DNA from: DASRBN01 sp035294305
GTDB taxonomy: Bacteria > Chloroflexota > Ktedonobacteria > Ktedonobacterales > Ktedonobacteraceae
DNA length: 64,000 nucleotides
Assembly (NCBI GenBank): GCA_035294305.1
Contig: DATGLD010000033.1
Span: 18,470 to 82,469, forward strand
Direction: 5' to 3'
Shown: positions 34,626-43,428 of the stretch, one piece after another
How the letters are laid out: every line of letters starts with the position of its first letter
Numbering within the stretch: the stretch's first letter is position 1
The notes under the pieces: model-generated
What the model saw: the letters and a program-made list of their open reading frames with translations, nothing else
Told to the model about the DNA's origin: nothing
Database searches by the model: none
Program-made: the position numbers and the translations under genes

Positions 34626-36272
34626 ATGCAAGTCATGCAAGTCAATATCCAGGCGGCACGACGCGGCAGAGGACTTGACTACAAGTGGATACTGGCAATG
34701 GTTGTCATTCTAGGAGTGTTTATGAGCATCCTGGATCAGACTATCGTCAATATTGCCATACCACGCCTGCAAACAGCTTTCGGGGCCGATATCCACAGTG
34801 TCCAATGGGTGCTTACCGCCTATATCCTTGCCCAGGGCGTCGCCACACCGGCGGCGGCTTTCTTCTCAGACAGGCTGGGAATCAAGCGCTTCTACATCCT
34901 ATCGCTGGTTGCATTTACCACCGGTTCGGCGTTGTGTGGTCTTGCCTGGAGTCTGCCGGTCCTGATCACATTCCGTATTTTGCAAGGGCTTGGAGGGGCC
35001 GCGCTGTTTCCTCTCTCCATCACATTGCTCTTCCGCGAGTTTCCACCGCAGGAACGAGGCATGGCAATGGGATTCTTCGGCGTCCCCGCGCTGTTGGCCC
35101 CGGCAATTGGTCCGACACTTGGCGGCTACCTTGTCACCTACGCGGGTTGGCAGTTGATTTTCTATATCAATGTGCCTGTCGGCATTGTGGCCATCCTCCT
35201 TTCCATCCTCTTCATACGCCCGGCACGTCCTGAGGGAAATACACGCTTCGACCCGCTCGGCTTCGTCTCTGCCGCTAGCGGACTGGCGCTGGTTCTCTAC
35301 GCGCTTTCATCTGCCAGCACGGATGGATGGGGGTCTGGAACCGTTCTGGGTTGCCTTGCGGCAGGATTGTTCTTTATCGCGGTATTCATCGCTACGGAAC
35401 TGATCCTGGCAAGTCGCGGTGGCCAACCGCTACTCGATCTGCGTCTCTTCGCGAACGGGCCATTCCGCGCAGGCATGATCGCAAACGTCTTCGTCATTTT
35501 CAGCCTCTTTAGCGCGCTATTCCTGTTCCCGATTTACCTGCAAGACCTGCGCCAGCTAAGCGCATTCCAGGCCGGCCTGATTTTACTACCCCAGGCGCTG
35601 GCCTCCATGGCAACGACAATTATCGGTGGGCGCCTGGTAGACAAAATCGGCGTGCGAGCTGTTATGATCCCTGGCCTGGTCATCCTGGCTTTTGCTACCT
35701 GGCAACTTGCACAATTAACCCTGTATTCACCCTATACATGGTTGCAATCAATGTTGATCTTGCGCGGCATGGCGCTCGGACTCACCATCCAGCCTCTAAC
35801 GGTTGCCTCCCTCTCTGAAATCAGCCCGCGCCAACTAGGCCAGGCTTCCGCTATCAGCACTGTGAATCGTGCCGTGGCGAGCTCGCTTGGCATCGCTATA
35901 CTGGCCACACTGGTGCAAACGCAAAGCATATTACATTTCGGCCATCTTGCCGAGCAGGTAACGCCCAGTTCGCGCCTCGGTCAGCTCGTCCCGTTTATTC
36001 AGAACTACTTTATCCTGCATGGCGCTGATCCAACACTGGCCCATCAAACAGCAATCCAACTGATTGCCCGGTTTGTGAAAGGACAGGCTTTTGTTCTGGC
36101 TATACAAGATGCGTTAAGGCTCACCCTGGTTTTCATCGTCGTAGCTATCATTGCCACGCTGTTCGTCAGGTCCAGGCCCAGGCCACAAGGCGGGCCTGCT
36201 CCCGCACGAGCTGTCGAGGTTCCCACGCAAACGGAAGATACCGCGCTTGCGGAGGCAGTACTGGCCGGATAA
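34626..36272 (+). CDS. EmrB/QacA-type (DHA2) MFS drug exporter
   Basis: ATG 34626 lies 9 nt after AAGGAG; the frame upstream overlaps the TetR gene and is not used. The 548-residue protein has the 14-helix DHA2 layout. Motif GVFMSILDQTIVNIAIPRLQ in helix 1, WVLTAYILAQGVATPAAAFFSDRLGIKRFY (motif A region), FRILQGLGGAALFPLSITLL (motif B) and GFFGVPALLAPAIGPTLGGYLV (motif C) are all present. It should be a proton-coupled exporter of hydrophobic drugs. The membrane-fusion-like gene follows 87 nt later, suggesting a two-part pump. Confidence 0.93.
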   Translation: MQVMQVNIQAARRGRGLDYKWILAMVVILGVFMSILDQTIVNIAIPRLQTAFGADIHSVQWVLTAYILAQGVATPAAAFFSDRLGIKRFYILSLVAFTTGSALCGLAWSLPVLITFRILQGLGGAALFPLSITLLFREFPPQERGMAMGFFGVPALLAPAIGPTLGGYLVTYAGWQLIFYINVPVGIVAILLSILFIRPARPEGNTRFDPLGFVSAASGLALVLYALSSASTDGWGSGTVLGCLAAGLFFIAVFIATELILASRGGQPLLDLRLFANGPFRAGMIANVFVIFSLFSALFLFPIYLQDLRQLSAFQAGLILLPQALASMATTIIGGRLVDKIGVRAVMIPGLVILAFATWQLAQLTLYSPYTWLQSMLILRGMALGLTIQPLTVASLSEISPRQLGQASAISTVNRAVASSLGIAILATLVQTQSILHFGHLAEQVTPSSRLGQLVPFIQNYFILHGADPTLAHQTAIQLIARFVKGQAFVLAIQDALRLTLVFIVVAIIATLFVRSRPRPQGGPAPARAVEVPTQTEDTALAEAVLAG

Positions 36273-36359
36273 TGCCCGATAAAATATTCAGCGCTTGTGA
36301 GGTAATACGCCAGGACGCCTCAACAGCATTTTTTAGTTTATTACAAGGGAGATGATTCT

Positions 36360-37025
36360 ATGCGTCGTTTAATTCTTGTTCCACTGCTTATTTTCATCGC
36401 ACTGCTCGCCATTGGCGGAGTGATTGTTTACGCCGTCTGGAACAACTATACCTACTACAGCACCGATGATGCACAGGTCACCGGGCCAATTGTGAATGTG
36501 AGCGCGCCGGCGGCCGGTATCCTCACCAGTCTTTCAATTAAGCAGGGTGATACAGTTACTTCCGGCGAGATAATTGGTACGGTCACCCTGGCATCCGGCA
36601 CAAATAGCGCTGGCGGGGCTCCAGCTACTATCAATATTACCAGCCCTATGAATGGCACGGTTTTACAAGTTCCGGCGGTACAGAATCAAACCGTTGCGCC
36701 CGGCCTGACGATCGCGGAGGTGACCAACCTCAGCGCCATAAACGTGACCGCTTATGTCGATGAGAATTCCATCAGTAATGTCAGCGCTGGCCAGGCAGTC
36801 GATATTACCATTGATGCCTATAGTGGGACGACTCTGAGCGGCCACGTGCAGCAAATTGTCCAGGCAGCCGCCGGCGAATTTTCCCTTCTGCCCAATGAGG
36901 ACCCGACCAGCGGAAATTTTACCAAAGTGGGGCAGCGCATCCCGGTAATCATTACGCTCGACAATACTGGCGGCAAGGATCTTCTTCCAGGCATGAGCGC
37001 CGAGGTTACCATTCACCTTCACTAG
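36360..37025 (+). CDS. HlyD/EmrA-like membrane fusion protein
   Basis: ATG 36360 follows ACAAGGGAGATGATTCT. The 221-residue protein has one N-terminal transmembrane helix (about 3-27), then a split biotinyl-lipoyl domain: YYSTDDAQVTGPIVNVSAPAAGILTSLSIKQGDTVTSGEIIGTV and the second half VLQVPAVQNQTVAPGLTIAEV, and a beta-barrel (ITIDAYSGTTLSGHVQQI). The alpha-hairpin that normally separates the lipoyl halves is almost absent, so it is short for the family (EmrA about 390 residues), as expected in a single-membrane organism without TolC. Works with the MFS gene upstream. Confidence 0.85.
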   Translation: MRRLILVPLLIFIALLAIGGVIVYAVWNNYTYYSTDDAQVTGPIVNVSAPAAGILTSLSIKQGDTVTSGEIIGTVTLASGTNSAGGAPATINITSPMNGTVLQVPAVQNQTVAPGLTIAEVTNLSAINVTAYVDENSISNVSAGQAVDITIDAYSGTTLSGHVQQIVQAAAGEFSLLPNEDPTSGNFTKVGQRIPVIITLDNTGGKDLLPGMSAEVTIHLH

Positions 37026-37084
37026 CAAATCCAGCAAATGACGCTACAGGTATATACCGTTCCTGATACACAAAGGAGGCTTTC

Positions 37085-37534
37085 ATGAATTTATTGATTA
37101 TGGGCGGCTTGATCGTCATAGCGGCGGCAGCCATTCTCGGCGCTGTACTCCTCTCGATTAGCGAGCAGCGTGCCGAGAAAGCGCATGCCAACGCAGAAGC
37201 CGCAGTCGCAACCAATACGCGTTCGCCGGCAAGCAGCGCAGCACATCAAGGCGTGCCAACTAGCAGGACCGCTCCCATAAAACACTCCATACCGGTTCCC
37301 ACAGAGCGTGCCTATGCTACGGCAGGAGACGACCAACAACTATCCACACTTAACGGTCAGTTCCACGAACTTGCCTCTGAGTTGCGTACCCTTTACCAGC
37401 ATGCCTGGGAACTTGAGCAGCACTTACGTGTACTTACTGAGGCTGTTGATCGCATCGAACAATCACAAGCTGCGCATTTCAGCATCGCTGAAGAAGCGCG
37501 CGTTCATTCCCCTGGAGATGGTTCGCAGCTATAG
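37085..37534 (+). CDS. Small single-pass membrane protein
   Basis: ATG 37085 follows CAAAGGAGGCTTTC, a very strong ribosome site. The 149-residue protein has one N-terminal helix (about 3-25, LLIMGGLIVIAAAAILGAVLL), an Ala/Ser/Pro-rich spacer, and a C-terminal coiled-coil-like region (HELASELRTLYQHAWELEQHLRVLTEAVDRIEQ). The family is not recognised. It is the fourth gene of the exporter unit, 59 nt after the fusion protein, and may help assemble the pump. Confidence 0.65.
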   Translation: MNLLIMGGLIVIAAAAILGAVLLSISEQRAEKAHANAEAAVATNTRSPASSAAHQGVPTSRTAPIKHSIPVPTERAYATAGDDQQLSTLNGQFHELASELRTLYQHAWELEQHLRVLTEAVDRIEQSQAAHFSIAEEARVHSPGDGSQL

Positions 37535-37597
37535 ACTGCTTTTCCATCTTTGGAGGCCTCAATCATACTAACCAACTAGAAAAGAGGAAACACCTTT

Positions 37598-37661
37598 AAA
37601 AAAACCAGGAGCAGCCGCATAGCACCGTGCGCATTATAAGATTCTGACTTTATGCGGCTGC
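37598..37661 (-). terminator. Rho-independent terminator for the minus-strand glycosyltransferase gene
   Basis: GCAGCCGCATA at 37611-37621 pairs perfectly with TATGCGGCTGC at 37651-37661. Read on the minus strand the stem is followed by CTCCTGG and a run of seven T, matching an intrinsic terminator just after the stop of the gene at 37674. It also bounds the convergent exporter unit. Confidence 0.8.
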
Positions 37662-37673
37662 CCCTCAAAGAGA

Positions 37674-39116
37674 CTACCCAGGATTGACAGAGTGATATCC
37701 CTGCGCGACAGATTCCTGCTCGTTCCCATCCTCAAGTTGAGCGCTGCTTGCCTGGCGCAAGAGGCCGACTACCGCACCGAGTATAAGCAAGTTGCGCACA
37801 GAAACCAGTGGATAGAAAATCGGCAGTAAGGGAACTGCTGAAAGATTATGAACATAAAAGTAGATGCCGGGGTAAATTAACATAGTCAGCAGGCAAACAC
37901 TCTCCCAATAGAAGAATCTCTTGTAGCTGCTCTGATAGACAATAGCGGCAAAAGGAGCTAACCAGATGAGATATTGCGGGCTGAAGACTTTGCCGGTAAT
38001 GATGATGATGAGTAAGGTCAGAAAGACTGATTGAGCAAGTGATAGTTTACCACGCCACTGTAAATAAAAAGTAGCCCCTAATCCGATGACAAGGCCAAGC
38101 ATGCACAAAGCAGAGACGAGAGGAGAGAGCGGACTGAGTACATTGAGAGACCCATAAGAGTCGATATAGGTCTTGGGAACGTGGAAGAAGCTAGCCATCC
38201 ATAACAGGCAAGCCGAGAAAGACTCGATCTGGTCCGGGCGCAAAGCAAAATAACTAAGAGGCGCAAGCGTATCCTGTACACTAAAGAGAAGTGAGACGAC
38301 CTCGATGCCCAGGCAGATACCGGTAAAGATAGCCAAACCCTCAAGACGACGCCAGGAGTACCAGCGCTCCATGCTTCGCTTTTGCTGAGCAACGAAGAAA
38401 GGCAAAATTAACACTGCCGGATAAATCTTGAAGAGGGTGCCAAGCGCAAGCAGAACAAAAGCCCACTTCCACTTTGAGCCTTGCGCACAGATCCAGGCAA
38501 CAAAGGTACACAAAGCAGGAATGAGATCAAATCGACCCCCGACGGTCACTAAACCTGCTGTTGTCAGGAAGAGGCCAAAGGCGATGGCAGTCCTCCTCGA
38601 TACAAAACGCTTCACCACAAAGTAAAAACCAATAGCCAGCAGGATCATCCATAAGGCAAAGATGATCTGATACCACTGCAATGGCCCAATCAGGCCCGCC
38701 AGGAAAGGCAAGAGACTGAGAAACGGGTACTCGTATGGCAGCGTATGCCATGGCTGGGTCTGAGATTGGGAAGAGACGAAATTGATCATCCAGGCAGGTA
38801 AGTGCCATGACTTCAGGTCCTGTAGAATTGCAGCCTGCGTAAGAATAGTGCTTTCGGTTGAACTCATAAATATACATTGCGAAGGTGGGAGCTCTTCTAA
38901 GGCAGAAACGCCTTGCGTGAAAGAGATTGCATAACACTGGTAACGGGCGGCATCGGTCAGCGTGCCATATAGCGTGATGATCCACCATATACCGCCTAAC
39001 AGGACAAACGACATGAAAAGGAGCATCAGTATATCGAATGCATACCTGTTCTTCTGCAGCTTTGCAAGCAAAAGGGGCTTTGTCGAGGAATGCTGTTTTT
39101 GCTCCTGATAATTCAT
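37674..39116 (-). CDS. GT87/GT-C-type membrane glycosyltransferase
   Basis: A 480-residue polytopic protein with about ten to eleven hydrophobic segments. ATG 39116 has no strong ribosome site. After the first helix comes a long external loop (about 50-120). PYEYPFLSLLPFLAGLIGP, GLVTVGGRFDLIPALCTFVAW and ALGTLFKIYPAVLILPFFV match the GT87 / DUF2029 polyprenyl-phosphate mannosyltransferase group, whose members have the RfDlxP and FKxYP motifs. Donor is probably polyprenyl-phosphate-mannose. The AGTACT palindrome lies about 90 nt upstream. Confidence 0.78.
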   Translation of the reverse strand: MNYQEQKQHSSTKPLLLAKLQKNRYAFDILMLLFMSFVLLGGIWWIITLYGTLTDAARYQCYAISFTQGVSALEELPPSQCIFMSSTESTILTQAAILQDLKSWHLPAWMINFVSSQSQTQPWHTLPYEYPFLSLLPFLAGLIGPLQWYQIIFALWMILLAIGFYFVVKRFVSRRTAIAFGLFLTTAGLVTVGGRFDLIPALCTFVAWICAQGSKWKWAFVLLALGTLFKIYPAVLILPFFVAQQKRSMERWYSWRRLEGLAIFTGICLGIEVVSLLFSVQDTLAPLSYFALRPDQIESFSACLLWMASFFHVPKTYIDSYGSLNVLSPLSPLVSALCMLGLVIGLGATFYLQWRGKLSLAQSVFLTLLIIIITGKVFSPQYLIWLAPFAAIVYQSSYKRFFYWESVCLLTMLIYPGIYFYVHNLSAVPLLPIFYPLVSVRNLLILGAVVGLLRQASSAQLEDGNEQESVAQGYHSVNPG

Positions 39117-39502
39117 TAGTTTGTCTCAACCATCTCTTTCAGCGTATCCCCTTACAAGCAGGGGGCTTTCTCGAATACTCCTCTGCATCCATTGAGCAGG
39201 ATAGAAGTACTTATCAGTACTTCATTGGCCAAAGCTATACCGCCTCGAACTCGATGGGGGAACAGATAACTCTGATTCGAATACTGCTGACCTGTATTAT
39301 ATATAACCTCAACAGATGTAGCAAGAGGGGCGAGTGAATAAGTATCTAAAGCTCATCAATTACGAAACGCGACGGCTCTCACAGTGCCGGCCTGTTCCGT
39401 TCGCGGAAAACGATCTGAGAATGGAGATTATTTATTGTACATCACGTCTGAATGGCGTCCAATTTTATGCGACTTTGCCAGTATTTCATGGCTATAGGAA
39501 GA
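39117..39502. other. Intergenic region of about 386 bp
   Basis: Between the GT87 gene start and the end of the M55 pseudogene. The only clear signal is the palindrome at 39206-39221. A plus-strand frame from 39334 runs into the pseudogene but has no ribosome site or recognisable product, so it is not called. Confidence 0.5.
39206..39221. promoter_or_regulatory. Palindromic operator candidate AGTACT-N4-AGTACT
   Basis: AGTACTTATCAGTACT repeats the site at 18416-18431 with one base change in the spacer; flanking A and T extend the symmetry here to 7 bp. It lies upstream of the GT87-type gene on the minus strand. Confidence 0.5.
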
Positions 39503-40193
39503 CTACCTGTCCACCAGCGAGCGCGTCAACGCGACAACTGTCACGAACTTGCGATAGAGATCAAGTAGATTGTCGCTGCTCAAAATCACCGTGCGTGGCC
39601 CTACTAGCTCAACGCCCCGTATCCAGGAGGCCATCTCGGCCATATCCGCCACCAGAAAGGTAATTTCCAAGGGAACCGGCAAGTTGAACTCCGGCGGGCG
39701 CATCTTTTCGATATTGCTTACCGCCCGGAACGCTCCCTCTCGCAACATTTCACGGGCAACCGTAGGATGGATATGAGCGGCGGCAAATCGCCCAAGCGAT
39801 TGCTTTACGACCACTTTCTCCGCGCTGGGTGCGATGCTCTCTGCCTCCTTTGTTGTTACAGCATCCCCGCTCACAAAGATAATTGGCACGCCATAATGGG
39901 CCGCCACGAGTGCATTAATGCCCGATTCCCCCACGATTTCGCCATTGATACGCACTTCCCAGATAGCGCGCGGGTTATACGTATGCGATAGCACCGCGTG
40001 TTCTGCTCCAATCGAGCCGTGATAGCTCACGAAGCATACACCATCGAAGCTGGCATCCAGCCCCTGCATCATATAGAGTGGCTTGTGCTTGCCGGTAATC
40101 AATGTAGCCTGTCCAAGTAAGTCCTGCGGATGAAGGTTGCGCATATCATGATGTGAGTCATTGACGACGAACTCATTCGCGCCTGCATCTAAA

Positions 40194-41243
40194 ACGTTTG
40201 GTGTGAAATAGAAAGGACTTGAAAGAAGGGTATCCTGTATCCTACAGTGAGCTTGTCTAACCAATCCACAAGGAAAAGGAGCTCGCTGATGGACCAAGAT
40301 ACCTTTCTGACTACACTGTACGTGATGATCGATGATTTTTGCCAGTCGCACGGCTTTGCGGAGAAACACCGCCCTGGACCAGCCGCCTCGCTGTCGTGTA
40401 GCGAGGTCGTGACGCTGGCGGTGTTTGGCCAATGGGCGCGCTTTGCCAGTGAACGCGCCTTCTACCGCTATGCAGTGGGCCACTTGCGAACGGCGTTTCC
40501 CTCCCTGCCCCAGCGCGAGCAATTCAATCGCCTGCAGCGGGGCTATCGTGATGTCATCGTGGCCTTCAGCTTGTTCCTGGTCGAGCAGATGCAGGCGCCA
40601 TGCTGCTTGTACGAGGCGCTGGACAGCTCGGGCATCCCCACCCGCGATGCCAAACGGCGTGGCACCGGCTGGTTGGCCGGACAAGCCGACATCGGCTGGA
40701 GCAACCGCATTGGCTGGTATGAGGGCTTGCATCTGCTCACCTCGATTACGCCGACGGGCGTGATTACTGGCTTTGGTTTTGCCCCAGCCAGTTGCAACGA
40801 CCACACCCTGGCCGAGACCTTTTTCGCTGCGCGTCAGCATCCCTCGCCGCGCTTGCCTAGTGTCGGTGCGCCAGCCCAGGGCGTCTATGTCGCCGACAAA
40901 GGCTTTGCCGGCGACTACCTGCATCGTGACTGGCAAGCACACTATGGCGCAGAAGTGGTCAGCCCTCCCCACCAGAGAAGCAAGGTGCGCTGGTCCAAAG
41001 ACTGGCGGCGCTGGCTGGCCGGGCTGCGCCAAATCATTGAGACCATCTATGACAAATTGCTCAATGCCTTTCGGCTGGCGCGGGAGCGGCCTCATGCTCT
41101 GGACGGCTTTCAAGCCCGTCTGGCAGCCAAAGTGGCCTTGCATAACTTTTGTATCTGGCTCAACCTGCGGCTTGGGCGCGATCCGTTGGCCTTTGCCGAT
41201 TTGCTCGACTGGTAAAGTCGTCATCTCAATTCACACCAAACGT
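40194..41243 (+). mobile_element. Insertion sequence, 1050 bp, one transposase
   Basis: The ends are perfect 14-bp inverted repeats, ACGTTTGGTGTGAA at 40194-40207 and its complement at 41230-41243. They are flanked by the direct repeat TAAA (40190-40193 and 41244-41247). One transposase gene fills the element. Size, single ORF and ends fit the IS5/IS982-type DDE elements; the 4-bp duplication favours the IS5 superfamily while the transposase looks IS982-like, so the family is left open. It lies inside the M55 gene. Confidence 0.92.
40289..41215 (+). CDS. DDE transposase of the IS5/IS982 type
   Basis: ATG 40289 follows AAGGAAAAGGAGCTCGCTG; a GTG at 40247 would add 14 residues. The 308-residue protein has an N-terminal helical part (FDDFC-like LYVMIDDFCQSHGF, LSCSEVVTLAVFGQWARF) and a DDE catalytic domain: first Asp in EALDSSGIPTRD, second Asp in VYVADKGFAGDYL and Glu in LRQIIETIYDKLLNAF. 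All three residues are present and the frame is intact, so the element may still be active. It catalyses cut-and-paste movement of the 1050-bp element. Confidence 0.9.
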   Translation: MDQDTFLTTLYVMIDDFCQSHGFAEKHRPGPAASLSCSEVVTLAVFGQWARFASERAFYRYAVGHLRTAFPSLPQREQFNRLQRGYRDVIVAFSLFLVEQMQAPCCLYEALDSSGIPTRDAKRRGTGWLAGQADIGWSNRIGWYEGLHLLTSITPTGVITGFGFAPASCNDHTLAETFFAARQHPSPRLPSVGAPAQGVYVADKGFAGDYLHRDWQAHYGAEVVSPPHQRSKVRWSKDWRRWLAGLRQIIETIYDKLLNAFRLARERPHALDGFQARLAAKVALHNFCIWLNLRLGRDPLAFADLLDW

Positions 41244-41400
41244 TAAAGCTCCCTGGATGACAGCATTGACCTCGCTGGTGAGCAAATGGCGGCCCTGCTC
41301 GTATTCAGGATTGCCCTCGATGATCTGCTCCCACGCGACGATCCCGCTAGTTCCTTCAAAGTCAGTGGAAAGGAATAATTTCATGGATGCTATGCTCCTT

Positions 41401-42309
41401 CTATACTGCTACGTTCGCGATGGCCTTTCGCAACTCCTGCGCTTTCTGCACAGGATTGGAATCGTTCGTCCACAGACCCCAGATCGCCTCGGACGACGCC
41501 CCGTACTTCAATTTGCCGGGCGCGCGCCCGATAGCGAGGATTTCGACATGCAAGTGAAAGCGCTCATTAGCTAATTGATGTATTCCCAGCAAATAGGGCA
41601 TGGGAGCCATTGCACCATCGCACAATGCATTATAACCGCGCACAACCGTCAGTAATATGGCTCCCAGGTCGTGCAGTTCGTTATCTGACATTAGTGAAAG
41701 ATTCGGCACGTGACGGCGCGGGTAAAGATGCGTCTCATATGGATATCGCACGTAGGGTGGTAAAAAAACCTGCCAGGTAGCGTTAGCGGCTACCTGATAA
41801 TCGCTGTTCGTCATTTCCTCTCGCACGCGGCAAAATCGGCACCCCTTGCCTTCGCTATCATCTTTCAGAACCGTCTCTAACTCTCGTTCCAATAGCGGAG
41901 GGATCACCGAGACGCCGAATGCCTGGCCATGCGGATGGTGTTGTGTTTGCCCAATCGCTTCGCCACTGTTCTCGAAGATCATCACGCTCAGATAGCGCGA
42001 GGCGAGGTCGCGGTAAAGGTCACGCCACAAAAGTGTGACGGCGTATACCTCATCTACGGTCAATTGGGTAAAGGTGCGGTTATGATCCCGGTTATAAATC
42101 ACGACATAGGCTTCTCCAATTGGAGGTACCAATGGGGGGAAATCATTGGGATGCAGCCATACCTGCGTTTCCGGCCCTACTTTGCCATTGACGATATCCG
42201 CGCAGAAAGGGCAGGCAGCAGTTCCTTCTCGCCTGTTCATGCGATGCGGAGCATTGACAAGATATTGACGAAGAATAGGATTCCAGACTAACGTTGTCGT
42301 CGATTCCAT
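41401..42309 (-). CDS. galT: Galactose-1-phosphate uridylyltransferase-like protein
   Basis: ATG 42309 lies 8 nt from GAGG; two upstream ATGs lack a site. The 302-residue HIT-superfamily enzyme carries the nucleophile motif HHPHGQ (GalT HxHxQ), two Cys pairs CPFC and CRFCRV that probably bind zinc, IFENSGEAIGQTQ and a C-terminal RFHLHVEIL. It would transfer UMP between glucose-1-P and galactose-1-P in the Leloir pathway. It is somewhat shorter than E. coli GalT (348 residues). No galK or galE is nearby. It lies between an unknown gene and the broken M55 gene, all in one direction. Confidence 0.85.
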   Translation of the reverse strand: MESTTTLVWNPILRQYLVNAPHRMNRREGTAACPFCADIVNGKVGPETQVWLHPNDFPPLVPPIGEAYVVIYNRDHNRTFTQLTVDEVYAVTLLWRDLYRDLASRYLSVMIFENSGEAIGQTQHHPHGQAFGVSVIPPLLERELETVLKDDSEGKGCRFCRVREEMTNSDYQVAANATWQVFLPPYVRYPYETHLYPRRHVPNLSLMSDNELHDLGAILLTVVRGYNALCDGAMAPMPYLLGIHQLANERFHLHVEILAIGRAPGKLKYGASSEAIWGLWTNDSNPVQKAQELRKAIANVAV

Positions 42310-42337
42310 GTTATCCTCATGACAGTTCATGCCCATT

Positions 42338-42895
42338 TTACGGATGATGGTGCCTGGCCTGACTTCCCATCAAAACACAGCGTCCCTGGCGCGCGTAAGA
42401 GGCGAGCAGTTTTCCTTTATTGGCAACCGCGCCATCCTCTCCGCCGGCAAAAAGCCATTCATCCCAGGCCGACTTCTCGATAAAAAGCGCCCAGGCTACG
42501 GGGGAAAGCAGGTTCCGCGCTGCGCGCATAATCTCCACGGCATCATCAATCCCCGGCTCCAGTTCCTTAACAGGCTTGAGTCCGGCGGAAGCCAGCGCTT
42601 CGAAGGTGCAAATCGAGCGAACCTCTCCCTCTACCACCTCACATACAATGCCTAATGCCAGCTCCTCGTGTTCTGCTCCTCCATCTTCCATGAGTACAGT
42701 CTTCCATACTCCCACAACCAGGCTACACGGCGATGGCAGATTTTTGAGGAAAGAGTTTATCTGGAGCTTATCCCATCCATGCCACGAGTACGCACTAGCA
42801 GACTGATCCAGCTGTAAAGCGGCATTCAATAATGGACGCGCCGCCTGCCAGAGACAAGAATCGGCATCAAGCACTACTAATTCATTTGCTAACAC
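42338..42895 (-). CDS. Conserved-looking protein of unknown function next to galT
   Basis: GTG 42895 follows GTGGAGTAAAT. The 185-residue protein starts MLANELVVLDADSCLW, has no signal or membrane segment and a mixed alpha/beta composition (SLVVGVWKTVLMEDG, LALGIVCEVVEGEVRSI, SPVAWALFIEKSAWDEWLF). It ends in a His-rich tail, SQARHHHP. No family is recognised. It ends 28 nt before galT and is presumably co-transcribed with it. Confidence 0.6.
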   Translation of the reverse strand: MLANELVVLDADSCLWQAARPLLNAALQLDQSASAYSWHGWDKLQINSFLKNLPSPCSLVVGVWKTVLMEDGGAEHEELALGIVCEVVEGEVRSICTFEALASAGLKPVKELEPGIDDAVEIMRAARNLLSPVAWALFIEKSAWDEWLFAGGEDGAVANKGKLLASYARQGRCVLMGSQARHHHP

Positions 42896-43011
42896 ATTTA
42901 CTCCACAAAATCACGGAAGACCTACCCCGGATGCGAGCAATCGGGTCCCTACACCCCACCCTTTTCAAAAGATGGGAACGTTATCTCCACTCAGTATACT
43001 ACAGGCACTCA

Positions 43012-43025
43012 TTGCATGCTATAAT
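43012..43025 (+). promoter_or_regulatory. Extended -10 promoter
   Basis: TGCTATAAT (43017-43025) is a full extended -10 element. It lies about 65 nt before the start of the small membrane protein gene. The -35 region is poor, which is normal for the extended type. Confidence 0.45.
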
Positions 43026-43090
43026 TGCATATAGAATGACCCAGGCCCAACATAGCAACGGTTCATGAACGCAAATTGAGGACATTTCTC

Positions 43091-43402
43091 ATGGATGCCG
43101 GCACTTTCAATCCTGACGTATTCTCACCCTATCTTTTCGGATTTGGCATCGCCGGCATTGTGGCTCTTTTAGCAGCGACCGGCCTGGTTCTGTGGTATTT
43201 TCGCGGAAGCCACATACAAAGTTTTAACTGGCGCTTGCGCAGCTGGCGTTTAAAGCAACTCTCCGCGGTTGCCTGCCTCTTCTTTCTGGCAATGGCGGCT
43301 AGCTACTGGGTTATTCAGGAACCATGGGGCTGGTTTTACTTGATCTTAGCTTTTAAAACAGGCAGCTGGTGGCTGCGCATCGTAGTTAGTCGAGGACTAT
43401 AG
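43091..43402 (+). CDS. Small membrane protein, unknown function
   Basis: ATG 43091 follows TTGAGGACATTTCTC. The 103-residue protein has two clear transmembrane helices (about 14-36 and 57-75) and a third hydrophobic stretch near the C-terminus (WFYLILAFKTGSWWLRIVV). It has many Trp residues and a basic loop (RSWRLKQL). No family recognised. Followed directly by the palindromic terminator. Confidence 0.65.
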   Translation: MDAGTFNPDVFSPYLFGFGIAGIVALLAATGLVLWYFRGSHIQSFNWRLRSWRLKQLSAVACLFFLAMAASYWVIQEPWGWFYLILAFKTGSWWLRIVVSRGL

Positions 43403-43428
43403 CCAGTTTGACCGTTCTTTCCCATCTA

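Larger units (their letters stand above)
39503..41384 (-). pseudogene. M55 D-aminopeptidase gene interrupted by an insertion sequence
   Basis: The 5' part runs from ATG 41384 to 41244 (47 codons: MKLFLSTDFEGTSGIVAWEQ, ending VIQGAL) and the 3' part from 40189 to the stop at 39503 (DAGANEFVVNDSHHDMRNL onward). Joining them with one copy of the TAAA duplication restores GGA GCT TTA GAT GCA GGC and an uninterrupted 275-residue protein of the DppA/M55 zinc aminopeptidase family, with the metal residues Asp and Glu in STDFEG and the NDSHHDM motif. The IS splits it after residue 47. The remaining minus-strand frame reads through the IS in the wrong sense and is not a real gene. It follows galT, 16 nt apart. 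Confidence 0.9.

Noticed and set aside
39334..39663. 109-codon plus-strand frame starting MNKYLKLIN
   Set aside because: No ribosome site or recognisable domain and it overlaps the M55 pseudogene antisense.
39503..41224. A single 573-codon minus-strand frame
   Set aside because: It is a composite: the C-terminal part is the real M55 fragment, and the N-terminal part reads the complementary strand of the transposase gene.
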